DNA of 64,000 nt, taken from NCBI GenBank assembly GCA_964431385.1, contig CAYSJM010000006.1:1-64000 (forward strand), given 5' to 3'. The position numbers and the translations under genes were made by a program. Source of the DNA: UTCHB3 sp964431385 (GTDB lineage: Bacteria; Bacteroidota; Ignavibacteria; Ignavibacteriales; Ignavibacteriaceae). The notes below the pieces were generated by a model. That model ran no database searches. It was not told where the DNA came from and saw only the letters and a list, made by a program, of their open reading frames with translations. Shown one piece after another: positions 18,552-27,774 of the stretch (the stretch's first letter is position 1; every line of letters begins with the position of its first letter).

Positions 18552-20999
18552 TTAAATATCTTTATTATTGACAAAAAAGTTGATTGTGTCAATTAATACA
18601 GATTGGTCAAAACTCTTTTTTAGAATATAGGCGTTCGCTCCCGCTTTTATTCCACGAGATTTATCCTCTTCCCTCGCCAATCCTGTCACAAGGATAACAG
18701 GCAAATTTGACAGTTCCGCTGATTCGCGAACTTTTTCCGTGAGCTCCAGCCCATTCATATTTGGCATCTCAATATCCGATACCAAAACATCATATTTTTT
18801 AGAATTGAGCATATCAAATGCTTCAACACCATCTTCGGCAATATCTACATTAAATCCGGCGAAGTCAAGAATTTCTTTTAATAGCGTACGGGATGTCTTT
18901 GAATCATCCACGACGAGAATTGAAATCGATTTTCTTTCTCCGAGGAGTTGAAGATCATTTGACCCTCCATCCTCCAGTCCCAAAAGCCAGGTAGAACTAA
19001 GTACAGGATACAACTTCCCGTCACCAAGAATTGTAGCCCCCGTATAAAGTTTTATACCGTCGATAGGTGGCTGGAACGACTTAATTAATATTTCAAGCTC
19101 GTCATTAATTTCATCCACAAGCAGGGCGATCGATTTTCCTTTTGCACTCAAAAATAGTGCCGGAATTGACGATTGAGTCAGTGCAGAATTGTCGATTCCA
19201 AGTTCACTCTTCATAATTTTTACAGGGATTATGGAATCTTCGAATTGAATTCCGTACCCCTTACCAAACTGTTTAATATTTTCTTGTTTTAATCTCGTAA
19301 TTCTCGAAATGTACTGAGATTCTACAAGAAGTTTAAGTGACCCTGCTTTTACCATAACACCTCGAGTTGAGGAAATCGTAACGGGCAAGCGAAGTGTAAC
19401 TTTAAAAAATTTCCCGTTCTCTGAGAGAACAGATATGGTCCCCTTAAGTTTTTCCACTTTTTCTTTTACAATACTCATCCCAAGCCCTCTGCCTGAGATG
19501 TCCGTAACCACTCCTGTTGTAGAAATACCTGAATAAAATATTGCTTCTGAAACTTTTGAATCGACTAATGATTCGGGTTCATCCCCTTTTAACAATCCCC
19601 TTTCAATAGCTTTTGTTTTTAAAGTCTCAATATGAAGTCCTCTACCATCATCTGAAATGATCAGAATGATATTCCCTTCAGATGGACCGGAAATCTCAAT
19701 TTTGATGGTACCGGTACTATTTTTGCCAGCCCGTAATCTTTTTTGAGGAGTTTCTATCCCATGATCGATGCTGTTTCTTATAATGTGCAATAGAGGGTCT
19801 TTAAGCTCCTCCAGTATCCGCCTGTCAACCTCAATCTCAGCCCCGGAAATATCAAGTTCCACTTCCTTGTTTAGTGCCCTTGAGAGATCTCGAACAGCTT
19901 TTGGCAAAAAATCCAGGACATAACTGAACGGGAGCATCAGGAGTGTTTGAGTATAATCGTTTACATCATCGATTATTCTTCGTGATGATGATTTATATTT
20001 TTTTACCGCAGATGTCAACTCTGCTACTCTCCGTCTGCTTGAGAAAGAATTTTGTGATAGTGTTTTAAAACTTTCCGCCAATTCGATAAACTGTTCTTTT
20101 ACATTTGGAGGGAGAGAATCAACTGAGGTTAACAATCGATTAAACTTCTCTGAAATTTGTTCTACCGTCTGCTGCCCTCCTGAGACAAGCGATCCCATCT
20201 CTTTAATCTCATTCAGAAGTTGATCATAATTTAGTTTAATGTTTAATAATTCTTCAGTACGAGTGCGCAAATCATCAATCTTTGAAGTATTCACTCTAAT
20301 GGTTTCGGGAATCACGCGGGTGGATGGTGAATCGGTTGGTTTTGTCTTTGTCAAGACCTTTTCAACCAATTTTTCAACCGGTTTCTCTTCCTCGACTAAG
20401 GGCTTCTCTTCTTCAATCGGGGTTGATTCAACAACAGGTTGTGAGTAAGAATCTTTCTCATTTTTATTTTTTAGTTTTTTTCTGAGCTGTGTCAGGCCAA
20501 ATTGATAGGATGAAAACTGTTCTGCTTCATCGGTCTTAATCTGAGGAGTAACCTCTTCTTCTTTTGGCTCATATCTTGAGGTGATGATTGACCCGATCGA
20601 CATTTTTTTTACATCTTCGGTCAAAAGTCTCATTTCCTCCTGATTTTCCAAATCATCCGCTCCCCTTTTTTTGAGCTCTATCGCCTCTCTTGTCAGGTCA
20701 ATGGCTTTAAAAAGTATATCATAATCTCCTTGAGCCGGTTCTATTTCTTCCTTTTTTACAAGAGAAAAATACGATTCAACATTTTGCAGCAGGTATTCAA
20801 CAGCTTCCAACCCGACAGCACGCGAAGCACCTTTTAAACTGTGTGCTTCACGATAAACCTCTTCAAGTGTATCAGGAGCATTAACCGCAGGTGAGGAAAG
20901 TTTCTCAAGCTTCAGGAAACCTGAAGACATTAATGAAAGATGTTCCTCAGCTTCAATTGAGAAAGTCTTAAAAAGCCTGTCAAAAAAAGCTTTATCCAT
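18552..20999 (-). CDS. cheA: CheA-type chemosensory histidine kinase with C-terminal receiver
   Basis: An 815-residue hybrid CheA. Domain order: Hpt/P1 with His53 in EAHSLKGAS; a charged, Glu/Pro/Lys-rich linker (about 130-235) in place of a P2 domain; P3 dimerisation helices (about 240-360); HATPase with N-box HIIRNSIDHG, G1 DDGRGLH and G2 DISGRGLGMSIVK; a CheW-like P5 domain (about 545-680); and a receiver with Asp742 in VSDIEMPNMNG. The fused receiver and missing P2 are typical of CheA in Wsp/Chp-like systems that do not use a separate flagellar CheY. I take ATG 20999, which overlaps the chemoreceptor gene by 8 bases; GTG 21002 would add one residue. Confidence 0.93.
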   Translation of the reverse strand: MDKAFFDRLFKTFSIEAEEHLSLMSSGFLKLEKLSSPAVNAPDTLEEVYREAHSLKGASRAVGLEAVEYLLQNVESYFSLVKKEEIEPAQGDYDILFKAIDLTREAIELKKRGADDLENQEEMRLLTEDVKKMSIGSIITSRYEPKEEEVTPQIKTDEAEQFSSYQFGLTQLRKKLKNKNEKDSYSQPVVESTPIEEEKPLVEEEKPVEKLVEKVLTKTKPTDSPSTRVIPETIRVNTSKIDDLRTRTEELLNIKLNYDQLLNEIKEMGSLVSGGQQTVEQISEKFNRLLTSVDSLPPNVKEQFIELAESFKTLSQNSFSSRRRVAELTSAVKKYKSSSRRIIDDVNDYTQTLLMLPFSYVLDFLPKAVRDLSRALNKEVELDISGAEIEVDRRILEELKDPLLHIIRNSIDHGIETPQKRLRAGKNSTGTIKIEISGPSEGNIILIISDDGRGLHIETLKTKAIERGLLKGDEPESLVDSKVSEAIFYSGISTTGVVTDISGRGLGMSIVKEKVEKLKGTISVLSENGKFFKVTLRLPVTISSTRGVMVKAGSLKLLVESQYISRITRLKQENIKQFGKGYGIQFEDSIIPVKIMKSELGIDNSALTQSSIPALFLSAKGKSIALLVDEINDELEILIKSFQPPIDGIKLYTGATILGDGKLYPVLSSTWLLGLEDGGSNDLQLLGERKSISILVVDDSKTSRTLLKEILDFAGFNVDIAEDGVEAFDMLNSKKYDVLVSDIEMPNMNGLELTEKVRESAELSNLPVILVTGLAREEDKSRGIKAGANAYILKKSFDQSVLIDTINFFVNNKDI

Positions 21000-22641
21000 C
21001 ACTCTTCAAAAACTTGAATTTCTTGATCTGATTCGCAATATTGTTACCAAGATTAAGAAGTTGATTTGTGTAAGACTCAACTTCTCTCGTCGAATTGGCA
21101 TTATGTGCACTCGCGGTTCTGATGTTCTCCATTGCAGTTGCAATTTGATCCATACCTATCTGCTGCTGTTGATTTGACGAGGTAATCTGAAGTGAAGCGT
21201 CGTACGACAATTCGATGCTCTTCACCAACTCAGAGATTACAATTCCCGTCTGATTTGAGGTTTTAATGCCATCTTCAAGGGCTTTGGTTGCTTGTTCAGT
21301 AGAGAGAACAGCGGAATTTACAAAGTTTTGAATATCCTGAAGTATCAATCTGACTTGCGAGGTTGATTGTTTAGATTGCTCAGCGAGATTCCTGATTTCC
21401 TGTGCAACCACCGCAAAACCTTTACCTTGCTCACCGGCTCTTGCTGCTTCAATGGATGCATTCACAGCGAGAAGATTCGATTGTTCCGCAATATCATTTA
21501 CTGCGGCTATAATCTCTCCAATCAGCCGACTTCTTTCATTCAGTTTCAGGATATTTTCTGTAATAGAATTCATGTGTGTTCCAAAGCGTTGGATACCGTC
21601 AATAGTCAGTTTTGTAGATTCCTGACCGGAAGCGGAGATATCGAACGACTCTTGAGCTCTTTCAGCTACTTCTTTTGCTTTTTTATTCGAAAGATAGGAG
21701 GTCTGGCGGACTTCCTCAACAGTAGCAGTTGTCTCCGTTATTGCCGCAACAGTTTCTGTTGAACTGCTGGCGAGCTCTGCCGTATTATTAAAAATCTTAT
21801 TGGTAAAGGTGTTTAGAATATTTACCGCTTCGTTGAGTTCAGTGGTGATAATCTTAAGAGATGAAATCATTTCTGAAAAGGATTTTGCCAATACACCAAT
21901 TTCATCTTTTCTGACGGTGTGGTTCACTTTTACCGTCAGGTCACCCGTGGCAACAAGTTGTGCACTTTTGCTCAAGTCAAGAAGTGGCAGTGCAAGATTT
22001 GTATTCAGGAATGCGATCAATACAATTGCCAGAATTACAAGAATGCCACCCGTGATATATAAAAGCATCCTTTTATTATCCAAAATTTGATCAATTGAAT
22101 TAAAACTCTGTTCAGATCTTAACTGGTAGGCAGAAATCAGATTATTAAGTACCAAATTAAGATTACTGTAACTGGCATGTTCAGCTCGCGAAAGTTGAAC
22201 TGCGACCACGGGATCAACCACTCCATTATTCCCTTTTTTGGCAAGATAGCTCAAAGTAGAATCAGTTGATGAGATGAAAAGCTCTGACGACCTGATTATT
22301 TCGCTTAAGACATTGTTTTCTTCTACACTTCTGAACCTGATTTTGAGAGAATCGATATGATTCAAAAATGCAGATTTGAGTTTCTCGTATTCATTCATCT
22401 TGGAATAATTCAAATCCGGAAGTGCAAACGAGACTTCTTCATTTATCAGACTTGTATATTTTTGCAGAGTGTTCAGGTGTGAAACTGTTTTAATATATGA
22501 CGATACCTTGTCACCCGTTATGTTTCCAATACTGTCGTAAGCATCCAAATTGAAGTAAATCAAAAGGAATGAAAATAAAATCAGTCCTGAAAAAGAGAAA
22601 AATAATTTCCATCTGGTAGAGATACTGTTTATCCAATTCAT
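20992..22641 (-). CDS. Methyl-accepting chemotaxis protein
   Basis: A 549-residue transmembrane chemoreceptor. TM1 is at about 12-30, a helical periplasmic sensor of some 160 residues follows (four-helix-bundle type in length and pattern), TM2 is at 192-212, then a HAMP domain (213-265) and the cytoplasmic methyl-accepting coiled coil. The signalling hairpin is unmistakable: IAEQSNLLAVNASIEAARAG then FAVVAQEIRNLAEQS near 375-420. There is no C-terminal CheR-docking pentapeptide; the protein ends IKKFKFLKSDG. The ligand is unknown. It sits between cheW and cheA, consistent with being the dedicated receptor of this pathway. ATG 22641 has an AGG upstream. Confidence 0.94.
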   Translation of the reverse strand: MNWINSISTRWKLFFSFSGLILFSFLLIYFNLDAYDSIGNITGDKVSSYIKTVSHLNTLQKYTSLINEEVSFALPDLNYSKMNEYEKLKSAFLNHIDSLKIRFRSVEENNVLSEIIRSSELFISSTDSTLSYLAKKGNNGVVDPVVAVQLSRAEHASYSNLNLVLNNLISAYQLRSEQSFNSIDQILDNKRMLLYITGGILVILAIVLIAFLNTNLALPLLDLSKSAQLVATGDLTVKVNHTVRKDEIGVLAKSFSEMISSLKIITTELNEAVNILNTFTNKIFNNTAELASSSTETVAAITETTATVEEVRQTSYLSNKKAKEVAERAQESFDISASGQESTKLTIDGIQRFGTHMNSITENILKLNERSRLIGEIIAAVNDIAEQSNLLAVNASIEAARAGEQGKGFAVVAQEIRNLAEQSKQSTSQVRLILQDIQNFVNSAVLSTEQATKALEDGIKTSNQTGIVISELVKSIELSYDASLQITSSNQQQQIGMDQIATAMENIRTASAHNANSTREVESYTNQLLNLGNNIANQIKKFKFLKSDG

Positions 22642-22660
22642 AGTAAAACCTGTTTGAGGG

Positions 22661-23164
22661 TCATAAAATTTTGAGTATATCGTTTGTTATAAGTTTTTCA
22701 ATATCGACACAACGGGCGGAATCTTCGAAAACACCCGAAAAAAAGGCGGGAAGCAACTGTTTATTTTCCCCCTGAAGTAATGATTCAACATCTCTGTGCT
22801 CAATCCCTGCAACATCTTCGCAAGCAATTGCAAAATTGATGTTTTCATAATTACAGATCAATAAATATTTTTTTGGTACAACTACATCCCTTTTTAACTC
22901 GAACACTTTGTTACTGCAAAACACACCGATAACATATCCTCTGAAGTTGTATATACCCGCTAATTTTTCATCCACGCCGGGAAGTGGTGTTACATCCTTA
23001 AATTTGATTACCTCGATCACATGCTCGGCTGATAATAGTACTTTTTCACCTGCAACAGTAAAGGAAATAAAGGCGGTAAGGTTCTTTCCCACACCCATGT
23101 TATCCGGGATTTTTGCGAGTCTTTCTGCATTACCAATGAGGGTTTTTCTTTTGAATTCTTCCAT
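22661..23164 (-). CDS. cheW: CheW-like coupling protein (second of two)
   Basis: A 167-residue CheW-domain protein that would bridge the chemoreceptor and CheA. The core begins near residue 30 (FISFTVAGEKVLLSAEHVIEVI) and shows the typical PGVDEKLAGIYNFRGYVIGV strand-loop-strand. It has an N-terminal extension of about 28 residues. ATG 23164 gives a 1-base stop/start overlap with cheR (TGATG); TTG 23167 would add one residue. The gene lies between cheR and the receptor gene. Its sequence is clearly different from the other CheW in the operon, so the two probably have separate partners or positions in the array. Confidence 0.9.
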   Translation of the reverse strand: MEEFKRKTLIGNAERLAKIPDNMGVGKNLTAFISFTVAGEKVLLSAEHVIEVIKFKDVTPLPGVDEKLAGIYNFRGYVIGVFCSNKVFELKRDVVVPKKYLLICNYENINFAIACEDVAGIEHRDVESLLQGENKQLLPAFFSGVFEDSARCVDIEKLITNDILKIL

Positions 23165-23973
23165 CAAAACCTGAAGATATTTCTGTATTCTTTATAATTT
23201 TTAGCTTTAAGCTTTTTTGAAAGAGCCCCCTCTGCAAGTCCTGTAATCAAGAATCCGCCCGGATTTAGAAGTCGAAGCAGATTTGTAGTAACCACCTCAA
23301 TTGCTGCCGGATTCAAATAGAGGAACAAGTTACGGCACAATATTATGTCGAACTTTGTATTATGAAAAAAGTAATAGATATTGGGTGAAAGGAGATTCGA
23401 CCTTTGAAATGTGATGTTTTTTTTGAATTCGTCTTTTAATTTATAACGCTTTTCCACCTGAGTAAAATACTCGGCTTTAAATCCTGCCGAACAGGTTCTT
23501 AGAGACCAATCGTTATAAACAGCCTCTTTGGCAATTTTTATCATTTTCTGATTGACTTCAACACCTTGAATATTTACTTCGTTGTTGAAATAATGTTCAC
23601 CCATGGAAATTGCTACACTGTAAACCTCTTCACCTGATGAAGCAGCTGCACACATTAAATTTATTTTTCCGTTGTATCTCAAAGCCAGTTTCGCGAGTCC
23701 CGGCAACATTTCGAGAGTTTCCGGTTCACGGTTAAAATAGGTTTCATTCACCGAATAGAGGTCGATCAATTCCTCATCTACATCTGAAAACGAATCGTAA
23801 TTTATTTCACTTTCAAAAAGTGAGATAAGTTTTGTTTCACCAAATTTAATTATCAACTTTCCGAGGATGAATGCGGTGTTTTCGATTTTAGAAGGGATTA
23901 TGAACCAGCCATACTTCTTTTCAAGGTAGGTAGTAAATTTTTTGTAAAGATTTATATTTTCAATGCTACTCAT
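23164..23973 (-). CDS. cheR: CheR-type chemoreceptor glutamate methyltransferase
   Basis: A 269-residue SAM-dependent methyltransferase that adds methyl esters to receptor glutamates. A short N-terminal helical domain (about 1-75) precedes the SAM domain. Diagnostic motifs are NREPETLEML (family NRFFR-type region, near 78), MCAAASSGEEVYSVAI near 106-121, and FDIILCRNLFLYLN near 208, followed by LLNPGGFLITG. No TPR extension is present. It overlaps the upstream cheW by 8 bases and the downstream cheW by 1. No CheB methylesterase accompanies it in the window, which is unusual and discussed as a finding. Confidence 0.92.
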   Translation of the reverse strand: MSSIENINLYKKFTTYLEKKYGWFIIPSKIENTAFILGKLIIKFGETKLISLFESEINYDSFSDVDEELIDLYSVNETYFNREPETLEMLPGLAKLALRYNGKINLMCAAASSGEEVYSVAISMGEHYFNNEVNIQGVEVNQKMIKIAKEAVYNDWSLRTCSAGFKAEYFTQVEKRYKLKDEFKKNITFQRSNLLSPNIYYFFHNTKFDIILCRNLFLYLNPAAIEVVTTNLLRLLNPGGFLITGLAEGALSKKLKAKNYKEYRNIFRF

Positions 23974-24427
23974 TACTCTCCCCCGCTAAAATTTTTTCAC
24001 CGGTTACGAGATTAAGAAGCACATCCTCTTTAATGAAATTGCCAAGGTCGTTTATTATAAATCTCCCCGCAGAATCTATTAAGACACTCCCACTCGTATA
24101 GGTATTCATGGCAAAACTGTTAAACTGGGATGGATCGAGCTCAAGCACATCTGCAACTTCATCTACCACAAGCAAAAATCTAAAGCCATTCCTGTTCATT
24201 AAAATCATTTTGTGAGTAGTGTCCATTCCGGAGAAAGTTAGTCCGACTCTTTGGTAAATATCAAAGACTGCAACCGCTTCTCCCTCAAGAATGATATAAC
24301 CAAGCAAAAGGCTGTTCTCAACTATTGGATATTCCTTCAATGCAGCAGCAGGCAATACCCGCACGACATACTTTAAAGGCACAAAAAAATCGTATTTATC
24401 TATCCGAAACTTGAGAAAGTTTTCCAC
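23966..24427 (-). CDS. cheW: CheW-like coupling protein (first gene of chemosensory operon)
   Basis: A 153-residue single-domain CheW. It opens FLKFRIDKYDFFVPLKYVVRVL and continues through LLLGYIILEGEAVAVFDIYQRVGL, the two-subdomain SH3-like pattern of the family. The start is a GTG at 24427 with AGGA about 8 bases upstream. It is the promoter-proximal gene of the operon; about 170 bases separate it from the glycosidase-like gene upstream. Flanking of cheR by two cheW genes resembles the Wsp arrangement. The exact partner of each CheW cannot be told from sequence. Confidence 0.88.
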   Translation of the reverse strand: MENFLKFRIDKYDFFVPLKYVVRVLPAAALKEYPIVENSLLLGYIILEGEAVAVFDIYQRVGLTFSGMDTTHKMILMNRNGFRFLLVVDEVADVLELDPSQFNSFAMNTYTSGSVLIDSAGRFIINDLGNFIKEDVLLNLVTGEKILAGESNE

Positions 24428-24546
24428 TACTGTCCTGTTATTTCAATTCAATTAACCCGTAAATATACAATTTATTTCTAGATTTTTAGTTGATTTGAAT
24501 TATAATTTACGGGAACTTCAGTATTTCTCAACCCTCCCGTACTTTG

Positions 24547-24600
24547 GAACCCCGGGACCTCAGCACCACAGAAGTTCTGAGATTTCAAGTTCCGAGGTTC
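24547..24600 (-). other. Potential folded RNA element after the glycosidase-like gene
   Basis: Directly after the stop of the upstream gene, the minus-strand RNA could form a 9-pair stem: the complement of 24592-24600 with the complement of 24547-24555. Eight pairs are Watson-Crick and one is G-U, which pairs only on the minus strand. An inner 5-pair CTCAG/CTGAG hairpin (24559-24581) lies inside it. No U-tract follows, so it is not a standard intrinsic terminator. The remaining spacer to 24428 contains TATATTTA near 24470, a weak promoter candidate for the chemosensory operon. Confidence 0.35.
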
Positions 24601-27060
24601 TCATTTTAAAAGTACCATTTTATGAACTCTCGTTTCCCCGTTTTGATTTAGCACCGCAAAATAGACACCACTTGTGAATTTGGTACCTTTCCAAGTGATT
24701 TGAAATTTTCCGGGGGTTTGGTAGGAATTTACAAGACTTTCTATTTTCGCTCCCGTCACATCGTAAATGTCGAGTTGTGTATTACCTGACTTTTCAAGTG
24801 AATATGTGATAGTGGTTTCCGGATTGAATGGATTTGGGTAATTGCCCCATAAACCAAATCCGGTCGGGATTTGCTCTTCGCGTATTGATACAGGTTGGTT
24901 TGTTGGATAGGAAACTCTAAGGTTATCCAAATAGATAGTGCCTGAATAAACCTGTCCGGGGACTTTGGAGCTACCCATTCTAATTTGAATCTCTTTTAAT
25001 TTCAGGGGGAAATAAAGTGTGCCCGTTGTCCCTGCGGGCACTGCACGACTCACAGGTGTTCTTGTTTCTTCAAACATCAAAGAAGTAATGTATTGTGCCA
25101 TCGTTATTTTAAAGGGCTCATCATTTTCATCGGTAACTAACCAGGTAACATGGTGTTGAGGACCATCAGCTTTAACATCGATATGAATGGAATCTGGAAC
25201 ACCGTATAACTGCTTATCAGTCTTTAAATAGATGTAATTAAATGCACCAATTTGGTAAGTGAATTTGTAATTCAGTTTAAATGAACCTGGTGCCGTGGTA
25301 AATGTGTCGATTGCGATTGAGAGGTTAGTACCCGAAGTATCCATCAAAAGATAGTCGATTGTCCATGGTTGTAGATCATCCATCTGGTCAACCAACCTTG
25401 TTCCCTCACCTATCTCAACAGAAACCAAAACTGAATCTTTGTTCCCCCGGTGATCGGCGAAAATTTTTACAAATCCGTTCTCTCTTCCTTTAAATTTCCC
25501 TGTCGAATCGATTGTACCAATTTCCGGATCAGAGACTGACCAGCTGTAAAGATTTGTAGCCAGATTTCGTGGAGTACCGTCCATGTCCCAAGCCTGAGCT
25601 TTTATCTCGAGTAACCTTGATGAGTCTGTGACTGAATAAGATGGACTTAACTTAATCCTGGTTATTCCTTTTACTATTATAAGAGCTGAATCGCGGAAGC
25701 CCTGATAATTAACATAAACAAAACCCGTATCGGGGTCATTTCCCGCAGTAAAAGTATTTCCTGTTAATGTTCCAATTCCCGGTGAAACTGTATAGACGGG
25801 AGTCCCCTGCGTAAGCGGCACGGGATTAAAATATTCGTCAAATCCATGGGTAGTGAAAGATACCGACTCCCCGTGATAAAGTCTGTATGAACCTGGAGAT
25901 ATCCTTACCTTGTTAAGAGCCCCTTGTGGACTTGAGGTAAAGACCGCCAAAGCATTCGCAACCGTTCTTTCAACTCCGTCAGAAGTAACATTCATAACTG
26001 AATCGCGGACAAACATCGTAGTCGATCCCCCACCATCAAAATTAATTCCCTGATAAACACCAATTCGTTGCATAAAATCTGCAAGTTCATGAAGTGTCAT
26101 ACCAACACTTTGTGCCGATCTTCCATCCACAGCTACAAAGTAAATTTTTGTTGAATCTTGTGAAAATCCGACAGCAGTACGGGGGTGCCTTTCGTATGTG
26201 TGTGATGGTCCACCCTCCTCGAGATAGCCTTGATCTACATAATCTGCACCATTAAAAATAATTTTTGGGAAACCGCCAATAAGTTCTTTTAATTTTGGAA
26301 TACCGGGTGAAATACCCATGAAAATTTTTACTGTATCTCCGGTCGCAAGATTATTTAAAAATGTGGCAGCAGTTCCATTTCCGGAAAGGACGGAGATTGA
26401 ATCGTTAATCGACATCCCACCCGTACCGGTGACTTTATTGGTGACTACACAAGTCACAGTATCGTTAGCATACCACTGCGAAATGGCTTTAATTCCCACT
26501 TCAGTACCGTAGATGTTCGTGCCTGTGTTAGGTCCCTTAAATTTGTTAAAAAGAATTAATTGATTAGTGCCTCGGTTTTCATTCACTCCGTTAATTGCTG
26601 TTGCCGCTGTTCCCTTTTTTACGGATGCGGAAAAATTCACACGGGCGAGCATCGGTTTTTTAGCACTGTTGAAACCAACCGTTGATTGCACATCGGGTCG
26701 TCTTAGGAGTTGCCCGTCTCGGATTTGAATATTAATCGGAATGCCGGTACCACCATAAAAGTCACCGTTTATCGCACCTACCGCAATATGACCCGGATAA
26801 GACCTGCGTCTTGCCATCGAACTTGTCTGTTCATATCCGGCGAGTCGGTCTTGTGCTTTTATGGTTTCAATTGAATTGTAGGGAACACTCATGTCTATCT
26901 CGAGGACATAAATATTCCATGGTTTGCTATACTCTACATATTTTTTATAAAAGATACCCTTGCCAACTTGTAAATTGGATACAGTATCAAAGCTTAGTTG
27001 AGAGAAAGTTGTAGTAAGCAGGAGAAGAGTGAAAATTAAGACTTTGTAGATTTTTTTCAT
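24601..27060 (-). CDS. Secreted phosphodiester glycosidase-like (NAGPA) protein with T9SS sorting domain
   Basis: An 819-residue exported protein. The signal peptide is about 1-20. A NAGPA-type phosphodiester glycosidase domain (DUF2233, about 50-405) shows GAINGDFYGG, GMTLHELADFMQRIGV and NFDGGGSTTMFV, the active-site-region motifs of this fold. Bacterial Ig-like modules follow (about 405-560), then a carbohydrate-binding-like beta region. The last 85 residues are a type IX secretion sorting domain: NYPNPFNPETTI, GVYFAVLNQNG, ending HKMVLLK. It is therefore probably exported by T9SS and attached at the surface, cleaving sugar-phosphodiester bonds; substrate unknown. Its sortase and secretion channel are not in the window. 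Confidence 0.88.
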   Translation of the reverse strand: MKKIYKVLIFTLLLLTTTFSQLSFDTVSNLQVGKGIFYKKYVEYSKPWNIYVLEIDMSVPYNSIETIKAQDRLAGYEQTSSMARRRSYPGHIAVGAINGDFYGGTGIPINIQIRDGQLLRRPDVQSTVGFNSAKKPMLARVNFSASVKKGTAATAINGVNENRGTNQLILFNKFKGPNTGTNIYGTEVGIKAISQWYANDTVTCVVTNKVTGTGGMSINDSISVLSGNGTAATFLNNLATGDTVKIFMGISPGIPKLKELIGGFPKIIFNGADYVDQGYLEEGGPSHTYERHPRTAVGFSQDSTKIYFVAVDGRSAQSVGMTLHELADFMQRIGVYQGINFDGGGSTTMFVRDSVMNVTSDGVERTVANALAVFTSSPQGALNKVRISPGSYRLYHGESVSFTTHGFDEYFNPVPLTQGTPVYTVSPGIGTLTGNTFTAGNDPDTGFVYVNYQGFRDSALIIVKGITRIKLSPSYSVTDSSRLLEIKAQAWDMDGTPRNLATNLYSWSVSDPEIGTIDSTGKFKGRENGFVKIFADHRGNKDSVLVSVEIGEGTRLVDQMDDLQPWTIDYLLMDTSGTNLSIAIDTFTTAPGSFKLNYKFTYQIGAFNYIYLKTDKQLYGVPDSIHIDVKADGPQHHVTWLVTDENDEPFKITMAQYITSLMFEETRTPVSRAVPAGTTGTLYFPLKLKEIQIRMGSSKVPGQVYSGTIYLDNLRVSYPTNQPVSIREEQIPTGFGLWGNYPNPFNPETTITYSLEKSGNTQLDIYDVTGAKIESLVNSYQTPGKFQITWKGTKFTSGVYFAVLNQNGETRVHKMVLLK

Positions 27061-27135
27061 TTTTATGCCGGTAATATTTACACAAAATTCAGATTTACTT
27101 GCTTAAATTTATGTAAAATTATCGGAAAATGAATC

Positions 27136-27774
27136 TTAAATCAGAAAACTATTTGTTTTCCTTTCGCGACCTATGCTCGTAGGTTCTCCATGACCGGGGT
27201 AAACGATTGTATCATCAGGCAGAACCAATAACTTCGTTTTTATCGATTCTATCAAGATATCGTAATCGCCACCCCACAAATCTGTTCTGCCAATACTTTC
27301 GGCAAAAAGGACATCTCCGGCAATCAATATTTTTTCTTCAGCACAATAGAGGCAATATTCACCCGGGGTATGACCCGGAGTGAACACAGGTCTCAGCACA
27401 GACTCACCAAGATAAAACGAATAGTTTTCATCATAAAATCCATCGGGAAGTTTTACCGCCTCCATCTCCAATCCAAATGCACTTCCCATTTTTGGGGCAT
27501 TTTCAAGAAGGAAAAGGTCTTTGGCGGGGATCAGATATTCAGGGTCGAACTCTGACTTAACAAAGTTATTTCCAAAAATATGATCAAGATGACAATGTGT
27601 GTTTATCAGATATTTAATCTTTAACTCGTTTTCAGTCACAAAAGTTAGAAGTGTTTCTTCTTCCTCTTTGCTGTAGCATCCTGGATCTATTATTGCAGCT
27701 TCTTTTGATACTTCATCAAATACCACAAATGTATTCTCATCAAACGGACTAAAAACAAACGATTTAATTTTCAT
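27136..27774 (-). CDS. MBL-fold metallo-hydrolase (glyoxalase II-like)
   Basis: A 212-residue metallo-beta-lactamase-fold hydrolase. The metal ligands are all present: H60-x-H62-x-D64-H65 (THCHLDH), His about 133 in FTPGHTPGEYC, Asp about 154 in AGDVLFAESIGRTD, and His about 195 in YPGHGEPTS. The GRTDL motif is typical of the YcbL/glyoxalase-II-like group that hydrolyses thioesters; it lacks the longer C-terminal glutathione-binding domain of true GloB. Physiological substrate is therefore uncertain. It overlaps the end of aroC by 11 bases and is probably translated by coupling. Confidence 0.88.
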   Translation of the reverse strand: MKIKSFVFSPFDENTFVVFDEVSKEAAIIDPGCYSKEEEETLLTFVTENELKIKYLINTHCHLDHIFGNNFVKSEFDPEYLIPAKDLFLLENAPKMGSAFGLEMEAVKLPDGFYDENYSFYLGESVLRPVFTPGHTPGEYCLYCAEEKILIAGDVLFAESIGRTDLWGGDYDILIESIKTKLLVLPDDTIVYPGHGEPTSIGRERKTNSFLI

